Of a stretch of 64,000 nucleotides of DNA, positions 43,367 through 52,791 are shown one piece after another; the first letter of the stretch is position 1; every line of letters begins with the position of its first letter. The notes beneath the pieces were generated by a model, which did not search any database, was not told the origin of the DNA, and saw nothing but the letters and a program-made list of their open reading frames with translations. The position numbers and the translations under genes were made by a program. The DNA is from Niastella yeongjuensis (lineage in GTDB: Bacteria; Bacteroidota; Bacteroidia; Chitinophagales; Chitinophagaceae): contig NZ_FOCZ01000006.1 of the NCBI RefSeq assembly GCF_900110245.1, positions 497,004 through 561,003 of the forward strand. Reading direction: 5' to 3'.

Positions 43367-45802
43367 TTATTCATCATCATCCTCATCTTCCTTCAATTTA
43401 AAAAACGCCGCTCGTACCGGTGCAGGCATCGGTACATGCTCCCCCTTCACGAATTGCCAGATGATTTGGTTCATCAACTGATCAGGAATGAGGTCTTCTT
43501 TTGAAAAATCGAGCTTACCCGAAACCATGGAAAGTTTATTCTCTTCCGTATTTTTTTCGTTCAGGTCTACCAGTGCGGGCAAAGCGGTAAATCCCTGTGG
43601 ATTGGTTTCTTTATTAAAACAACGCCACATGGGTGTAGCTGCCGCATCGTATTGCGTCATGGGTGGCATACCCAGGATCAATTCAATGGTACGCAAAATA
43701 GAGGAAGTAGAATACATGGTATGGTCAACAAAGCCACGCTTAACAAAACCACCCGCCATATAAGCAGTTGACCGGTGCGCATCCACGTGATCGGGACCAG
43801 CCTGGGCATCGTCTTCAATAACAAAGACAACGCTCTCCTTCCAGATGGGAGTTTTGCTCAGGTGTTCAATAAACATACCTACTGCTAAATCATTATCGGC
43901 TACGTGCGCAAAAGGCGTTGGCCTGCCTATGGCAGTTCCTTCCGTATGATCGTTGGGAAACTTTACCGTTACAAATTGAGGCACTGCGTTGATGGCTAAC
44001 AACGAATCAAAATCCCTGCGCCACAAACCACAACGGGTAGTATCGCGGATGTTACCATTGAAGCTGGGAAAATAAGTACAGAAATGTCCTTCCAGCACCG
44101 GCACCTGCGGCCGGAAATTGTTATTGGTAAACTCTCCGTACGATCTAAAGGTTACCCCCGACCGTTTGCAATTGTCCCAGATAAAACCGGCTTTGTTATT
44201 GGCCACTTCCCTTAACCCGGAAGAGGCTTCCGTGCCGCCCTTTCTTCCATAATAGGAAGGCCAGGTCTTCTCTAAAAAATCAGTGGCATAGGCACCCATG
44301 CTCCAGTTGTGGCCATCGGAACTCACTTCCCCATCTACGTAAAAATTATCGAGCAATACAAATTGTCTGGCCAGTGCATGTTGATTGGGCGTTATCTTTT
44401 CACCGAACAACACCAGCTTTTTATCGCCATTGCCTTCGGGTATATCACCGAGCACCTGGTCGTAGGTACGGTTTTCTTTTATAATGTAGAAAACATGTTT
44501 AATGGGAGAAACGCCGCCGGTTTTTTGTGGCACGGGATTACCGGCCTCTACTCCGGAGATCTGTTCCTCCACTTTATTATACGGAACGTTGGCGTAAACT
44601 GCCTTTGAGTACACTACCATTTGTTGCGCATTGGGCACATCGATGATCTCCAGGTCACCCTGGAACATACCGGCAATGTACTGTACTTCCTTTGGTTTGT
44701 TGGGAATTCCCTCATGCAACACTACAGGTTGTTTTTTGACCATAGGATTGGGGCCGTCAGGATTAGCGAAAGGCGCCAGCCCCTTTCCATTGGTAACAAA
44801 AAGCTTTTTACCCGTAACCCGTACACAGGTGGGGTACCACCCTGCTGGTATAAATCCTTTGGAAGTGCTTTTCCCCGCCACACTTACATCAAATACCGCC
44901 AGACAGTTGTTATCTGCATTGGCAATGTACAGGGTCTTTTCATCGGCAGTTAAACTTACACTGTTAGTAGTAGAACCGCTTAATTGCGTGGTGTACAAGG
45001 CTGCATTCAACGTCTCCAGCACTTTACGCTTTGTAATATCAATGACCGATACGCTGTTGTCGTTGGCATTGGCCACGTAAAGCAGCGTGCCTTTTTTATT
45101 TAAACACATGTCATTGGGATTATCGCCCACCGCTACACTATCGATCATTGTATGCTTCCAGGTATCATACACCAGTATTTTGTTGGTAGCCCAACCGCTG
45201 ATGTACAATTCCTTTTTGTTCGGTGATAATAAACAGGTATAAGCCTCGCCTCCCAATGGCAATTGTTGTACAATAGTCTTTGTTTTCATATCAACCACAT
45301 ACAGGCTGTTGTTTTCTTTTGTCACCACATACAACAACTGCCGCTGATCGTCGATGGTGATGCCTGCAGGTGAGATCTTGTTGGGCCAGGGCGCGCCCAG
45401 CTTGAACGTATCTACCGTACTAAGCGTATCGTGGGTGATGGCATATTTCAGGATCCAGTTATCATTGCCACCGGCTACATATAAATACTTTTCATCGTTG
45501 CTGAAAACAAGTCCGCCCCAGCTTTTTGCCATCACTTTGTTATCCAGGATCTTTTCATGCTGCACATCTACCAGCTGAATGGAATGCGTGCTTTGTCCGT
45601 TGTTGGTAACGGCCAAATATCGCTGCGACCGACTAACAGCTATATTAAGGGGCAGATCACCTACGGTCAGGTGCCGCCCGGCCGGAGTGATACTCCAGCC
45701 GTTGGGCAACTTTATTCTTTTACTTTCCAGCGTTTGCAGGTCCTGCGCTGATGCATGTATACAGGCAACTACCGCAGCGCATAGCAGAATCATTCTCTTC
45801 AT
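43367..45802 (-). CDS. YncE-like beta-propeller fused to phosphoesterase (alkaline phosphatase superfamily)
   Basis: 811 residues, signal peptide 1-19 (IHASA before Gln). Residues about 25-375 form a seven-bladed YncE/40-residue YVTN propeller (YVANANDNSVSVIDI, LYIANADNNCLAVFDV). Residues about 430-760 are a PF04185-type phosphoesterase: HVFYIIKENRTYDQVLGD, then FVLLDNFYVDGEVSSDGHNW, VTVKFPNDHTEGT, and the metal-binding VFVIEDDAQAGPDHVDAHRS. The tail is acidic (EDEDDDE). It would hydrolyse a phosphate ester or phosphodiester in the periplasm. It is the last gene of the SusC/SusD operon PUL D, 12 bases after SusD, which suggests that the imported ligand is a phosphorylated compound; the compound is unknown. 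Confidence 0.88.
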   Translation of the reverse strand: MKRMILLCAAVVACIHASAQDLQTLESKRIKLPNGWSITPAGRHLTVGDLPLNIAVSRSQRYLAVTNNGQSTHSIQLVDVQHEKILDNKVMAKSWGGLVFSNDEKYLYVAGGNDNWILKYAITHDTLSTVDTFKLGAPWPNKISPAGITIDDQRQLLYVVTKENNSLYVVDMKTKTIVQQLPLGGEAYTCLLSPNKKELYISGWATNKILVYDTWKHTMIDSVAVGDNPNDMCLNKKGTLLYVANANDNSVSVIDITKRKVLETLNAALYTTQLSGSTTNSVSLTADEKTLYIANADNNCLAVFDVSVAGKSTSKGFIPAGWYPTCVRVTGKKLFVTNGKGLAPFANPDGPNPMVKKQPVVLHEGIPNKPKEVQYIAGMFQGDLEIIDVPNAQQMVVYSKAVYANVPYNKVEEQISGVEAGNPVPQKTGGVSPIKHVFYIIKENRTYDQVLGDIPEGNGDKKLVLFGEKITPNQHALARQFVLLDNFYVDGEVSSDGHNWSMGAYATDFLEKTWPSYYGRKGGTEASSGLREVANNKAGFIWDNCKRSGVTFRSYGEFTNNNFRPQVPVLEGHFCTYFPSFNGNIRDTTRCGLWRRDFDSLLAINAVPQFVTVKFPNDHTEGTAIGRPTPFAHVADNDLAVGMFIEHLSKTPIWKESVVFVIEDDAQAGPDHVDAHRSTAYMAGGFVKRGFVDHTMYSTSSILRTIELILGMPPMTQYDAAATPMWRCFNKETNPQGFTALPALVDLNEKNTEENKLSMVSGKLDFSKEDLIPDQLMNQIIWQFVKGEHVPMPAPVRAAFFKLKEDEDDDE

Positions 45803-45814
45803 GATTACTTTTCT

Positions 45815-47629
45815 TTAGAATTTTTCCCAGCCATATCGTTGATCAAGGGCAGGATTCAACACGGTTTCATTGGTTGGAATAGGATAATAATAGAATCGGT
45901 CGTCCCATTTATTTTTATCACGAACATCGTCATAGTTTATCAACCAATGAATATTGCCGTAGGTGCCATTGGTCAACGATACCGTTTTATTATCTACCTT
46001 ATAGTAGGTTACACCGGTAGCCGGACTAGAAGGAGCAGCTGATACAAATGAAACATTATTCACGCCATCACCATTCATGGCATATACCGTATTCATTTTT
46101 GGTACATATACACCCAGGTAGGGCATGGTCATCAGGGCTTTGCCTGCTTTCCAACGGCGGATGTCATCAAAACGCAGTCCCTCGCATACCAGTTCCACAC
46201 CTCTTTCCCTTCTTATTTCCAGCAAAGCAGGGTCGGCAATACCAAGGTCGCTGAAATAAGTATCCCGCAGATAGGGATCGGCTACTGTTGGATAAGGCGC
46301 ATTGGTAATACCCGCTCTTGCCCGCAATTTTTGAATGGTGTTACTCCAGTCGGAAGCGTTGAAAGTATTCAACTCAGCTTTTGCTTCGGCATAGTTGAGC
46401 AGTATTTCCGCATACCGGAAAATAGGAACGGAGTTATTGTTCTGTGCCTTGTAATCAAGGTTTTTATCATCGAGCGTATATTTCATGATGTGATAGCCGG
46501 TAAACGTATAGGCAAAATCCGGTGGTGCGGAAGAACCATCGGTGCGTTTGTAGCCATTGCAACGAACAGTCTGTTGCAGGCGCAGGTCCCGGTTCTTCAT
46601 TTCATCAACAAAGAAAACAGCATCGAAACTTGCCTGATCAGTAAAACGGGTGCCATCCAGGTTCAGGTAGGTATCGACAAATTGTTTATTCAGGCTCGAT
46701 CTGTTACCAAGGGTTGGACTGGTAAAGAGCTGGTTCAACTGACTCCATAATTTCAATGAATTGCTGTAGGTGGAGGCAAGGATCACTTCTTCAGACCACG
46801 GTGCTTCCGTAGTGAACAGGTCCCGGTAATCAGAAGCTGGCCTGCCGGTGTTATGCAGCTTAAACTTTCCCGAATTGATAAGCTGACTGGAAGCATCCAG
46901 TGATTTGTTTAAAAAATCATCGGCTGTAGCTGTCAGGTTTGGTTTCCATTCGGTGTGATATCTGCGGAATGTGCCCTCAAACAAACATACCCGGGATTTT
47001 AATGCCAGCGCTACCCATTTTGTAATGGTAGAACAGGTAACATCAGGCGTTGCAGTCAAATTGGCTATGGCAAAATCCAGGTCAGCCACCACAGAATCCA
47101 TTACCAGTACTCTGGAATCCCTGGGTTTGTACATGGAAGAATCGCTGGCGCTCAGCGCGTGGCCGTACCAGGGTACATCTCCATATCTCTTTGTCATATT
47201 GAAGTAGAACAAGGCACGGAAATACCTGGCAATACCCTTAAAACCGTTTATGGTAGCTGCGGGGATAGCAGGGTTTTTATCGCAATTATCGAGGAAATAA
47301 TTGATATTCCTTAAAACACTCCAGCTATAAATATCCTTGGGGGGCGTGGTAGACGACCAGCCGCCAACGGAATTTGGGTTGGTGGTGGACAGCATTATTG
47401 CAGGAATATTATTTCCGGAAATGTAATCAGACACATTATCGTCGGAGGCAATTGTTTGGGCAGAAGGGATCTGGTCTGTGTAAAAGGAATTCACGTAAAG
47501 GGCCATATCGTTGGCATTCTGAAACACCTTTTCGGTGGTGAGGTCTGCAAACGGCTGTTTATCCAAAAACTTGCTGCATCCCTGTAAACCTGCTGCCGCC
47601 GCTATAAGGAAAAAGAAATATTTTTTCAT
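45815..47629 (-). CDS. SusD/RagB family lipoprotein (PUL D)
   Basis: 604 residues, lipobox at Cys18 (GLQGCSK). SusD landmarks: ARYFRALFYFNMTKRYGDVPW, FRYAEILLNYAEAKAELNT, and IRRERGVELVCEGLRFDDIRRW. It partners the SusC encoded 34 bases upstream and is followed by the propeller-phosphoesterase gene. Confidence 0.95.
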   Translation of the reverse strand: MKKYFFFLIAAAAGLQGCSKFLDKQPFADLTTEKVFQNANDMALYVNSFYTDQIPSAQTIASDDNVSDYISGNNIPAIMLSTTNPNSVGGWSSTTPPKDIYSWSVLRNINYFLDNCDKNPAIPAATINGFKGIARYFRALFYFNMTKRYGDVPWYGHALSASDSSMYKPRDSRVLVMDSVVADLDFAIANLTATPDVTCSTITKWVALALKSRVCLFEGTFRRYHTEWKPNLTATADDFLNKSLDASSQLINSGKFKLHNTGRPASDYRDLFTTEAPWSEEVILASTYSNSLKLWSQLNQLFTSPTLGNRSSLNKQFVDTYLNLDGTRFTDQASFDAVFFVDEMKNRDLRLQQTVRCNGYKRTDGSSAPPDFAYTFTGYHIMKYTLDDKNLDYKAQNNNSVPIFRYAEILLNYAEAKAELNTFNASDWSNTIQKLRARAGITNAPYPTVADPYLRDTYFSDLGIADPALLEIRRERGVELVCEGLRFDDIRRWKAGKALMTMPYLGVYVPKMNTVYAMNGDGVNNVSFVSAAPSSPATGVTYYKVDNKTVSLTNGTYGNIHWLINYDDVRDKNKWDDRFYYYPIPTNETVLNPALDQRYGWEKF

Positions 47630-47663
47630 TGTATCACGCTTGTTTAAACAGACAATTTTAAGA

Positions 47664-50600
47664 TTAGAAGGTAAGGTTTACACCTACTGAATAAGATTTC
47701 AGCATAGGGTAAGCATAGCCATTACCCGCATCGGCTTTCACTTCCGGATCAGCGCCATCGATCACTTCAGGATCAAAATTCGCTGCATACTTGTGCATGG
47801 GCGTAATCGTAAACAAATTCTGACCGGTTACATACAATTTGGCGCTTGTCATTTTTACCAGGCTGGCCCATTTCTTTGGCAGCGACCAGGTGACGTTGAT
47901 ATTTTTCAGACGTGCATACGCTGCATTCTGCAGGTAGCGGGTTTGTTGCACAGCCAGCTCCCGGGTACCACTCAACGCTACATAACCCCGGTATCTTGGG
48001 AAATAGGCATTTTGATTATCTTCCCGCCAAACATTTTTCATCATATAAGCAGGCACTGATTCATATGGCCGGTTATATTGTCCCCAGAAGGCACCGGCTT
48101 CCAATCCAGGCCACCAGTCCCGGTGTCCTATACCCTGAATGAAAGCGCTGAAGGAAATGGTTTTCCATGTCATGCCCAGGTTTACGCCAAACATATACCG
48201 GGGATTCGAATTGCCAATCACTTTCAAATCGCCGTGATCTGCCATTGTTCCCTTACCGATATTGATGGCTTTATCGTCATTAAGGTCTTTGAATTTCAGG
48301 TCGCCGGGCAGCGGAACATTCGAATTGGACACCACGATATACGATTGATCGATCGCTTTTTTGTCGATATCATCCTGTGTTAAAAAGCCGTCTGTTTCAA
48401 AGCCCCAGATCTCGCCCAAACGTTCTCCTTTATAATAGGTGCCGGCATTGGTTGCCGAGGGAGCATTATTTCCGTATGGTAAAATACCGTTGGGATTATT
48501 ATACCTGGTAATGTATGCTTTATAATCAGATAATACCACCCCGATATTGTAACTCAGGTTATCATTGATATTATCGCGCCAGTTGGCACTCAATTCCCAA
48601 CCGTTTGTTTTCAGGTCTGAAAAGTTGCCATAGGGAACCGCAGCACCGAATACAGCAGGTAATGGCTGACTCGCTGTATACATGTGTTTTGTATACCGTT
48701 GGTAGTAATCGAAGGAAACATTTAACCTGTTATGCAGGAAGGTCATATCGATGCCTCCGTCATACGTGGTAGCCGTTTCCCAGGTGAGGCCATCAGGCAG
48801 CACTTTAGGCGCCCGAACATAACTGGGAAACGCTCCATTGATGGCCATGTTCTTATTCAACGAAACCGGCATCAACGACATAAAAGTGTATGGCTGTATC
48901 TGTCCATTACCCAAACTACCGGCAGACACACGCAGTTTCAGGTTATCCAGCCAGTTGTCGGCAAAGCTCATGAACGGCTCTTTTGAAACTACCCAGCCTG
49001 CTGAAACAGAAGGGAAAAATCCAAACCGGCTATAGGACGGAAATTTTGAAGAACCATCATACCGCCCGTTTATCTCGAGCAGGTATTTATTTCTAAAGGC
49101 ATAGTTCAAGCGGTAAAAGAAACCAGCAATCGACCATTCATTACCACCGGCACCGGTTACATAGTTTTGCCCGTTCAATAAATTCAGGTTGGGCAATGAG
49201 GGATCCAGCAAACCATCCCGTTCCACATAAGTACTATCGTACCGGCTGTCTTCAATATTCACCCCGCCCAATAGTTTAACAGCGTGGTCGCCAAAATCTT
49301 TTTTTGCTTCGGCATACAGGTTGGTAGCGTAATAAGCCGTAACACCGGTAGTTTTTTTCAGTTTATTAACCGTGTTGGGACCTATTTTGCCTGGCCCTTC
49401 GCTGTATGAAACCGGGTAAAATTTACCATCGATGCTGTTATTGGTATACGCATAAGAAAAATCACCTTTCAGGCTCAACACGTTTTTTATCAAACTGGCA
49501 TTGAACGAGGTGGTATTTCTTACATACAATTGTTTAGTGATCTGGTTATTGTTACCCGTGTACATATCACCAACCGACTGATAGGAAGAAGGCGTTAAGG
49601 TGCCGTCGGGATTGAACATAACAGCCATTGGAACAGCCGATACATCCATATAACGCCAAACGGGTGACCCACCGTTCACCACGGGATAAAAGTACTTGTA
49701 GGTATTAAAATCCAGGTTATTGGTCAGGGTAAACCAGGGCGCCAGTTTGATATCGCCTTTCATGCGCAGGTTATAGCGTTTGAAATCATCAGAGCTGTAC
49801 CTGAACACGCCGCCCTGGTTGTAATACCGGCCGGAAATATAAAAACTGGCATTGTTGTTACTGCCCGATACACTTATTGAATTATCAAAAGCGGGTGAGC
49901 TGTTACGGTATAGTTCATGGTACCAGTCGGTGCTGCCATAGTACAGATATTTTCCAGTGGCCGGGTCAACTGTAACTTTCGGCAAAGAAGGGTCCAGCGA
50001 CCGGGCTTTCAGTGAATCCAGGTAGGCCGGTGTATAAGGCAAAATACCGTTTATGGTAGTAGGCGGTGATTTATAATCGTACCAGGAATTGTAAGCATCC
50101 ACAAAGTCCTGTGTCCATTCATACCCATCATTTACGATCTTGGGATCTACTGTTTTCTGATTGACAGTATAACTTGAGTTAAAGTTCACCTGCACTTTTC
50201 CTTTGTTGGCGCTTTTTGTGGTGATCAGCACCACGCCAAAAGAACCACGGGCCCCGTACACGGCAGCAGACGCTGCATCTTTCAATACGGTTACGCTTTG
50301 TACGTCGTTAGGGTTCAATAAATTCGGATCGCCGGCTACCCCATCGATCAACACCAGTGCCGACCCGCCGGTACCTATGGAAGTAACACCTCTGACGTTA
50401 TAAGCCGGGGAACGGGTGGGCTTTCCATCAGTCATTACAATATTCAGATTGGGAATAACACCCTGCAGGCCGCGTGAGATATTCGGCATGGGCCTGTCGC
50501 CCAGTACTTCCCCGCCAACCTGGTCAACCGCTCCCGTGAGGTTTATTTTTTTCTGCGAACCATACCCTACGATCACTACTTCATCCAAACCCGAACTGCC

Positions 50601-50948
50601 GGCTTTTAACCGCACCAGCATTGAGTTGGTTTCATTTTGTTTTACGTGAATATTCCGCTGCTGCACTTCATAACCAATATGAGTAAATGTTAAGTTATAA
50701 GTAGTACCGGGGGTTAAGCCTTCAAAAACAAACATCCCTTTTTCATTGGTGGCCGTACCTGTTGAATCAACCATGCCGGCCTTCTGTAACTTTACGTTAA
50801 CCCCGGCAAGCGGCTCCTGTTGATCATCCACAACGGTACCTTTTATCCCCGCATTATTCTGGGCCCATCCCTTTTCGCCGGGCGCACATATAAGTGCTAT
50901 TAGCCAGAACCCTGCAATTTTCAAAAACCTGGTAAACGAATGCTTCAT
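47664..50948 (-). CDS. SusC/RagA TonB-dependent transporter without STN domain (PUL D)
   Basis: 1094 residues. Signal peptide about 1-29 (GEKGWAQ). Carboxypeptidase regulatory-like domain about 33-110 (IKGTVVDDQQEPLAGVNVKL), plug (LDEVVIVGYGSQKKINLTGA; VTVLKDAASAAVYGARGSFG), barrel ending LKSYSVGVNLTF. It lies downstream of a FecR and an ECF sigma gene in the same orientation, yet has no STN domain to contact FecR, unlike the PUL A transporter. Either the signalling works through another part or another transporter feeds this FecR. Confidence 0.95.
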   Translation of the reverse strand: MKHSFTRFLKIAGFWLIALICAPGEKGWAQNNAGIKGTVVDDQQEPLAGVNVKLQKAGMVDSTGTATNEKGMFVFEGLTPGTTYNLTFTHIGYEVQQRNIHVKQNETNSMLVRLKAGSSGLDEVVIVGYGSQKKINLTGAVDQVGGEVLGDRPMPNISRGLQGVIPNLNIVMTDGKPTRSPAYNVRGVTSIGTGGSALVLIDGVAGDPNLLNPNDVQSVTVLKDAASAAVYGARGSFGVVLITTKSANKGKVQVNFNSSYTVNQKTVDPKIVNDGYEWTQDFVDAYNSWYDYKSPPTTINGILPYTPAYLDSLKARSLDPSLPKVTVDPATGKYLYYGSTDWYHELYRNSSPAFDNSISVSGSNNNASFYISGRYYNQGGVFRYSSDDFKRYNLRMKGDIKLAPWFTLTNNLDFNTYKYFYPVVNGGSPVWRYMDVSAVPMAVMFNPDGTLTPSSYQSVGDMYTGNNNQITKQLYVRNTTSFNASLIKNVLSLKGDFSYAYTNNSIDGKFYPVSYSEGPGKIGPNTVNKLKKTTGVTAYYATNLYAEAKKDFGDHAVKLLGGVNIEDSRYDSTYVERDGLLDPSLPNLNLLNGQNYVTGAGGNEWSIAGFFYRLNYAFRNKYLLEINGRYDGSSKFPSYSRFGFFPSVSAGWVVSKEPFMSFADNWLDNLKLRVSAGSLGNGQIQPYTFMSLMPVSLNKNMAINGAFPSYVRAPKVLPDGLTWETATTYDGGIDMTFLHNRLNVSFDYYQRYTKHMYTASQPLPAVFGAAVPYGNFSDLKTNGWELSANWRDNINDNLSYNIGVVLSDYKAYITRYNNPNGILPYGNNAPSATNAGTYYKGERLGEIWGFETDGFLTQDDIDKKAIDQSYIVVSNSNVPLPGDLKFKDLNDDKAINIGKGTMADHGDLKVIGNSNPRYMFGVNLGMTWKTISFSAFIQGIGHRDWWPGLEAGAFWGQYNRPYESVPAYMMKNVWREDNQNAYFPRYRGYVALSGTRELAVQQTRYLQNAAYARLKNINVTWSLPKKWASLVKMTSAKLYVTGQNLFTITPMHKYAANFDPEVIDGADPEVKADAGNGYAYPMLKSYSVGVNLTF

Positions 50949-50969
50949 TGATTTGATTTTTTGATAATA

Positions 50970-50992
50970 GGATCCCCTTCCCGGTGGGATCT
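50970..50992. other. Hairpin between fecR and susC of PUL D
   Basis: GGATCCC and GGGATC(T) with a 9-base loop. On the plus strand it is followed by TCATTTTTTT, but no plus-strand gene exists here. On the minus-strand mRNA it sits 22 bases upstream of the susC start and may mark a processing or attenuation point between regulators and transporter. Confidence 0.45.
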
Positions 50993-51038
50993 CATTTTTT
51001 TACAACAAGAATTAAATTATTATTTGCCTTTCCGGTTC

Positions 51039-52085
51039 TTACCGGTTTTTGGAAATAGTAAAACTGTTTCCGTTTTCTTCTACGGTAAGGTTATTCATAT
51101 TGGCAATGAGCCGAAGTATTACGTTCAATGAATCATTGCGGGCAATCGTTCCGGTAAAATTCATACCGGTTATTTCTTCCGGGTTAAAATGGATGGTTTG
51201 ATGGTATCTGTCCGATAATTTCGCCATCACCATAGCGAGGGCTTCATTATTAAATTCAAGATCCTGTTCCTTTTCCGGCGCCGGTGTTTTATCGATGTGT
51301 TTGTCGGAGTTCCTTACCACCTTCACCATTGACTGTATATAGTTGTAGCTGATCTTTTCGCCGGGCAACAGGTAAATTTCCTTGTCAAAACCGGGCAGGT
51401 TGTTTACTGGTTTTACCACTACTTTGCCGGTATGTAATTTTACCAAGGCATTCATTCCGGTCGCCTGCACGGTAAAAGAAGTACCCAGTGCTGTTGTATT
51501 TACTGATTGTGTGCAAACAGTAAAAGGTTTTTCTTTTTGTTTGGCCACCTGAAAAAAGGCCTGTCCTTCCAGCCACACGTCTCTTTTTGTTTCGCCATAT
51601 ATAGACTGGTACTTCAATACCGACCTGCTTTGTAACCGCACTGTTGAACCATCGGGCAACAAAATAGCCAGCATGCTATTGGTATTGTTTTCTTTTCTCA
51701 CCCAAAGGGTATCCTTTTTGGGTAAAGGCTGGTCAACCGTTGCTACTGCGCTGTTACGTACCTGTTCCTTATTTAATATATACAACACAACAGTTGTGGC
51801 AACCAGAAGGAAGGCAGCGGCTACTGCAGCTACTGTGCGCACCCGTAACCATACCGTTTGCCTGTTTTTCTTTTCCCGGAACAACTCCTGGGTAATGGTC
51901 TGTAACATTTCATAGGAAACAGAAGAAGGCAGCACCCCTTCTTTTGTTTGCTCCCAATCTTGCCATGGAAAAAATTTTTCCATGGCTTCGGGATGGTCTT
52001 TCAGGTATTGTAATACGGCGGTTCTTTCTTCCTGATCACATTTGTTCTCAAAGAACCGTTGAATGAGTTCTGAATTTATCTGCAC
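51039..52085 (-). CDS. FecR-type anti-sigma regulator with DUF4974 tail (PUL D)
   Basis: 348 residues. Cytoplasmic N-terminus 1-80 with the typical FFENKCDQEERTAVLQYLKD, a transmembrane helix about 84-104, the FecR domain about 140-235 (AILLPDGSTVRLQSRSVLKY, GQAFFQVAKQKEKPFTV) and the DUF4974 domain about 275-348 (DLEFNNEALAMVMAKLSDRY). It should hold and activate the sigma factor encoded 84 bases upstream. The next gene downstream is susC. Confidence 0.93.
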   Translation of the reverse strand: MQINSELIQRFFENKCDQEERTAVLQYLKDHPEAMEKFFPWQDWEQTKEGVLPSSVSYEMLQTITQELFREKKNRQTVWLRVRTVAAVAAAFLLVATTVVLYILNKEQVRNSAVATVDQPLPKKDTLWVRKENNTNSMLAILLPDGSTVRLQSRSVLKYQSIYGETKRDVWLEGQAFFQVAKQKEKPFTVCTQSVNTTALGTSFTVQATGMNALVKLHTGKVVVKPVNNLPGFDKEIYLLPGEKISYNYIQSMVKVVRNSDKHIDKTPAPEKEQDLEFNNEALAMVMAKLSDRYHQTIHFNPEEITGMNFTGTIARNDSLNVILRLIANMNNLTVEENGNSFTISKNR

Positions 52086-52169
52086 TAAAATTTTATTAAA
52101 GCTTTCACAAATATATACGCATCATGACCCCTGCTACCCCTGCTGGTAACATTTAGATAACATTGAGGT

Positions 52170-52700
52170 TTAGAAAAACAGCGCGCGGATATGCTTCAAT
52201 GCTTTACCAATGTGGTCTTCGACGGTTTTTACCGAGATGGAGAGTTGTTGGGCGATCTCTTTATATGAATGGCCCTGAATGCGGCTGAGGATAAATATTT
52301 TCTTTCTTACCGGAGAAAGTGACTGGATCAACGATTGCAGGTGATCTGCCTGTTCAAAATCATTTGCCTGCTGCGTTGCTTCGAATGCGTCTTCTGCATC
52401 GATGGGCATTTCAACAATTTTGGCGCGATGCGTTTGTTGCCTGCGGAGAAGATCAATAAAGGTAGAATTGGCAATATTGAACAGCTGCAATTCAAAAGGA
52501 TGATTGCCAGAAAGGGTATGCCTGAATTGCCACAACTTGATAAAAGTAAGCTGCACCAGTTCCCGGGACATTTCTTCAGACCGGCTCTTTTTCAGAAAAT
52601 AGTAATAAAGCTTACTATGATACTGATAAAAGATTGATCTGAATGTAGATTCCTCCCCCGTTTTTATCTCTTGAATAATGTCCAAAGCAGCAGATAACAT
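52170..52700 (-). CDS. ECF RNA polymerase sigma factor, Bacteroidetes family (PUL D)
   Basis: 176 residues. Region 2: FRSIFYQYHSKLYYYFLKKS, ELVQLTFIKLWQFRHTLSGN. Region 4: LSPVRKKIFILSRIQGHSYK, EIAQQLSISVKTVEDHIGKA. It is the first gene of the PUL D regulatory pair and should drive the susC-led operon on release from FecR. Confidence 0.93.
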   Translation of the reverse strand: MLSAALDIIQEIKTGEESTFRSIFYQYHSKLYYYFLKKSRSEEMSRELVQLTFIKLWQFRHTLSGNHPFELQLFNIANSTFIDLLRRQQTHRAKIVEMPIDAEDAFEATQQANDFEQADHLQSLIQSLSPVRKKIFILSRIQGHSYKEIAQQLSISVKTVEDHIGKALKHIRALFF

Positions 52701-52791
52701 TGCGGGGCAAAACTAGATATATTTTAATTTTCGAATGTTAAGGAATATTTATCATGTTCGGTCTGGTGCAGCGTTGTGCAAAAGCGTAAGA

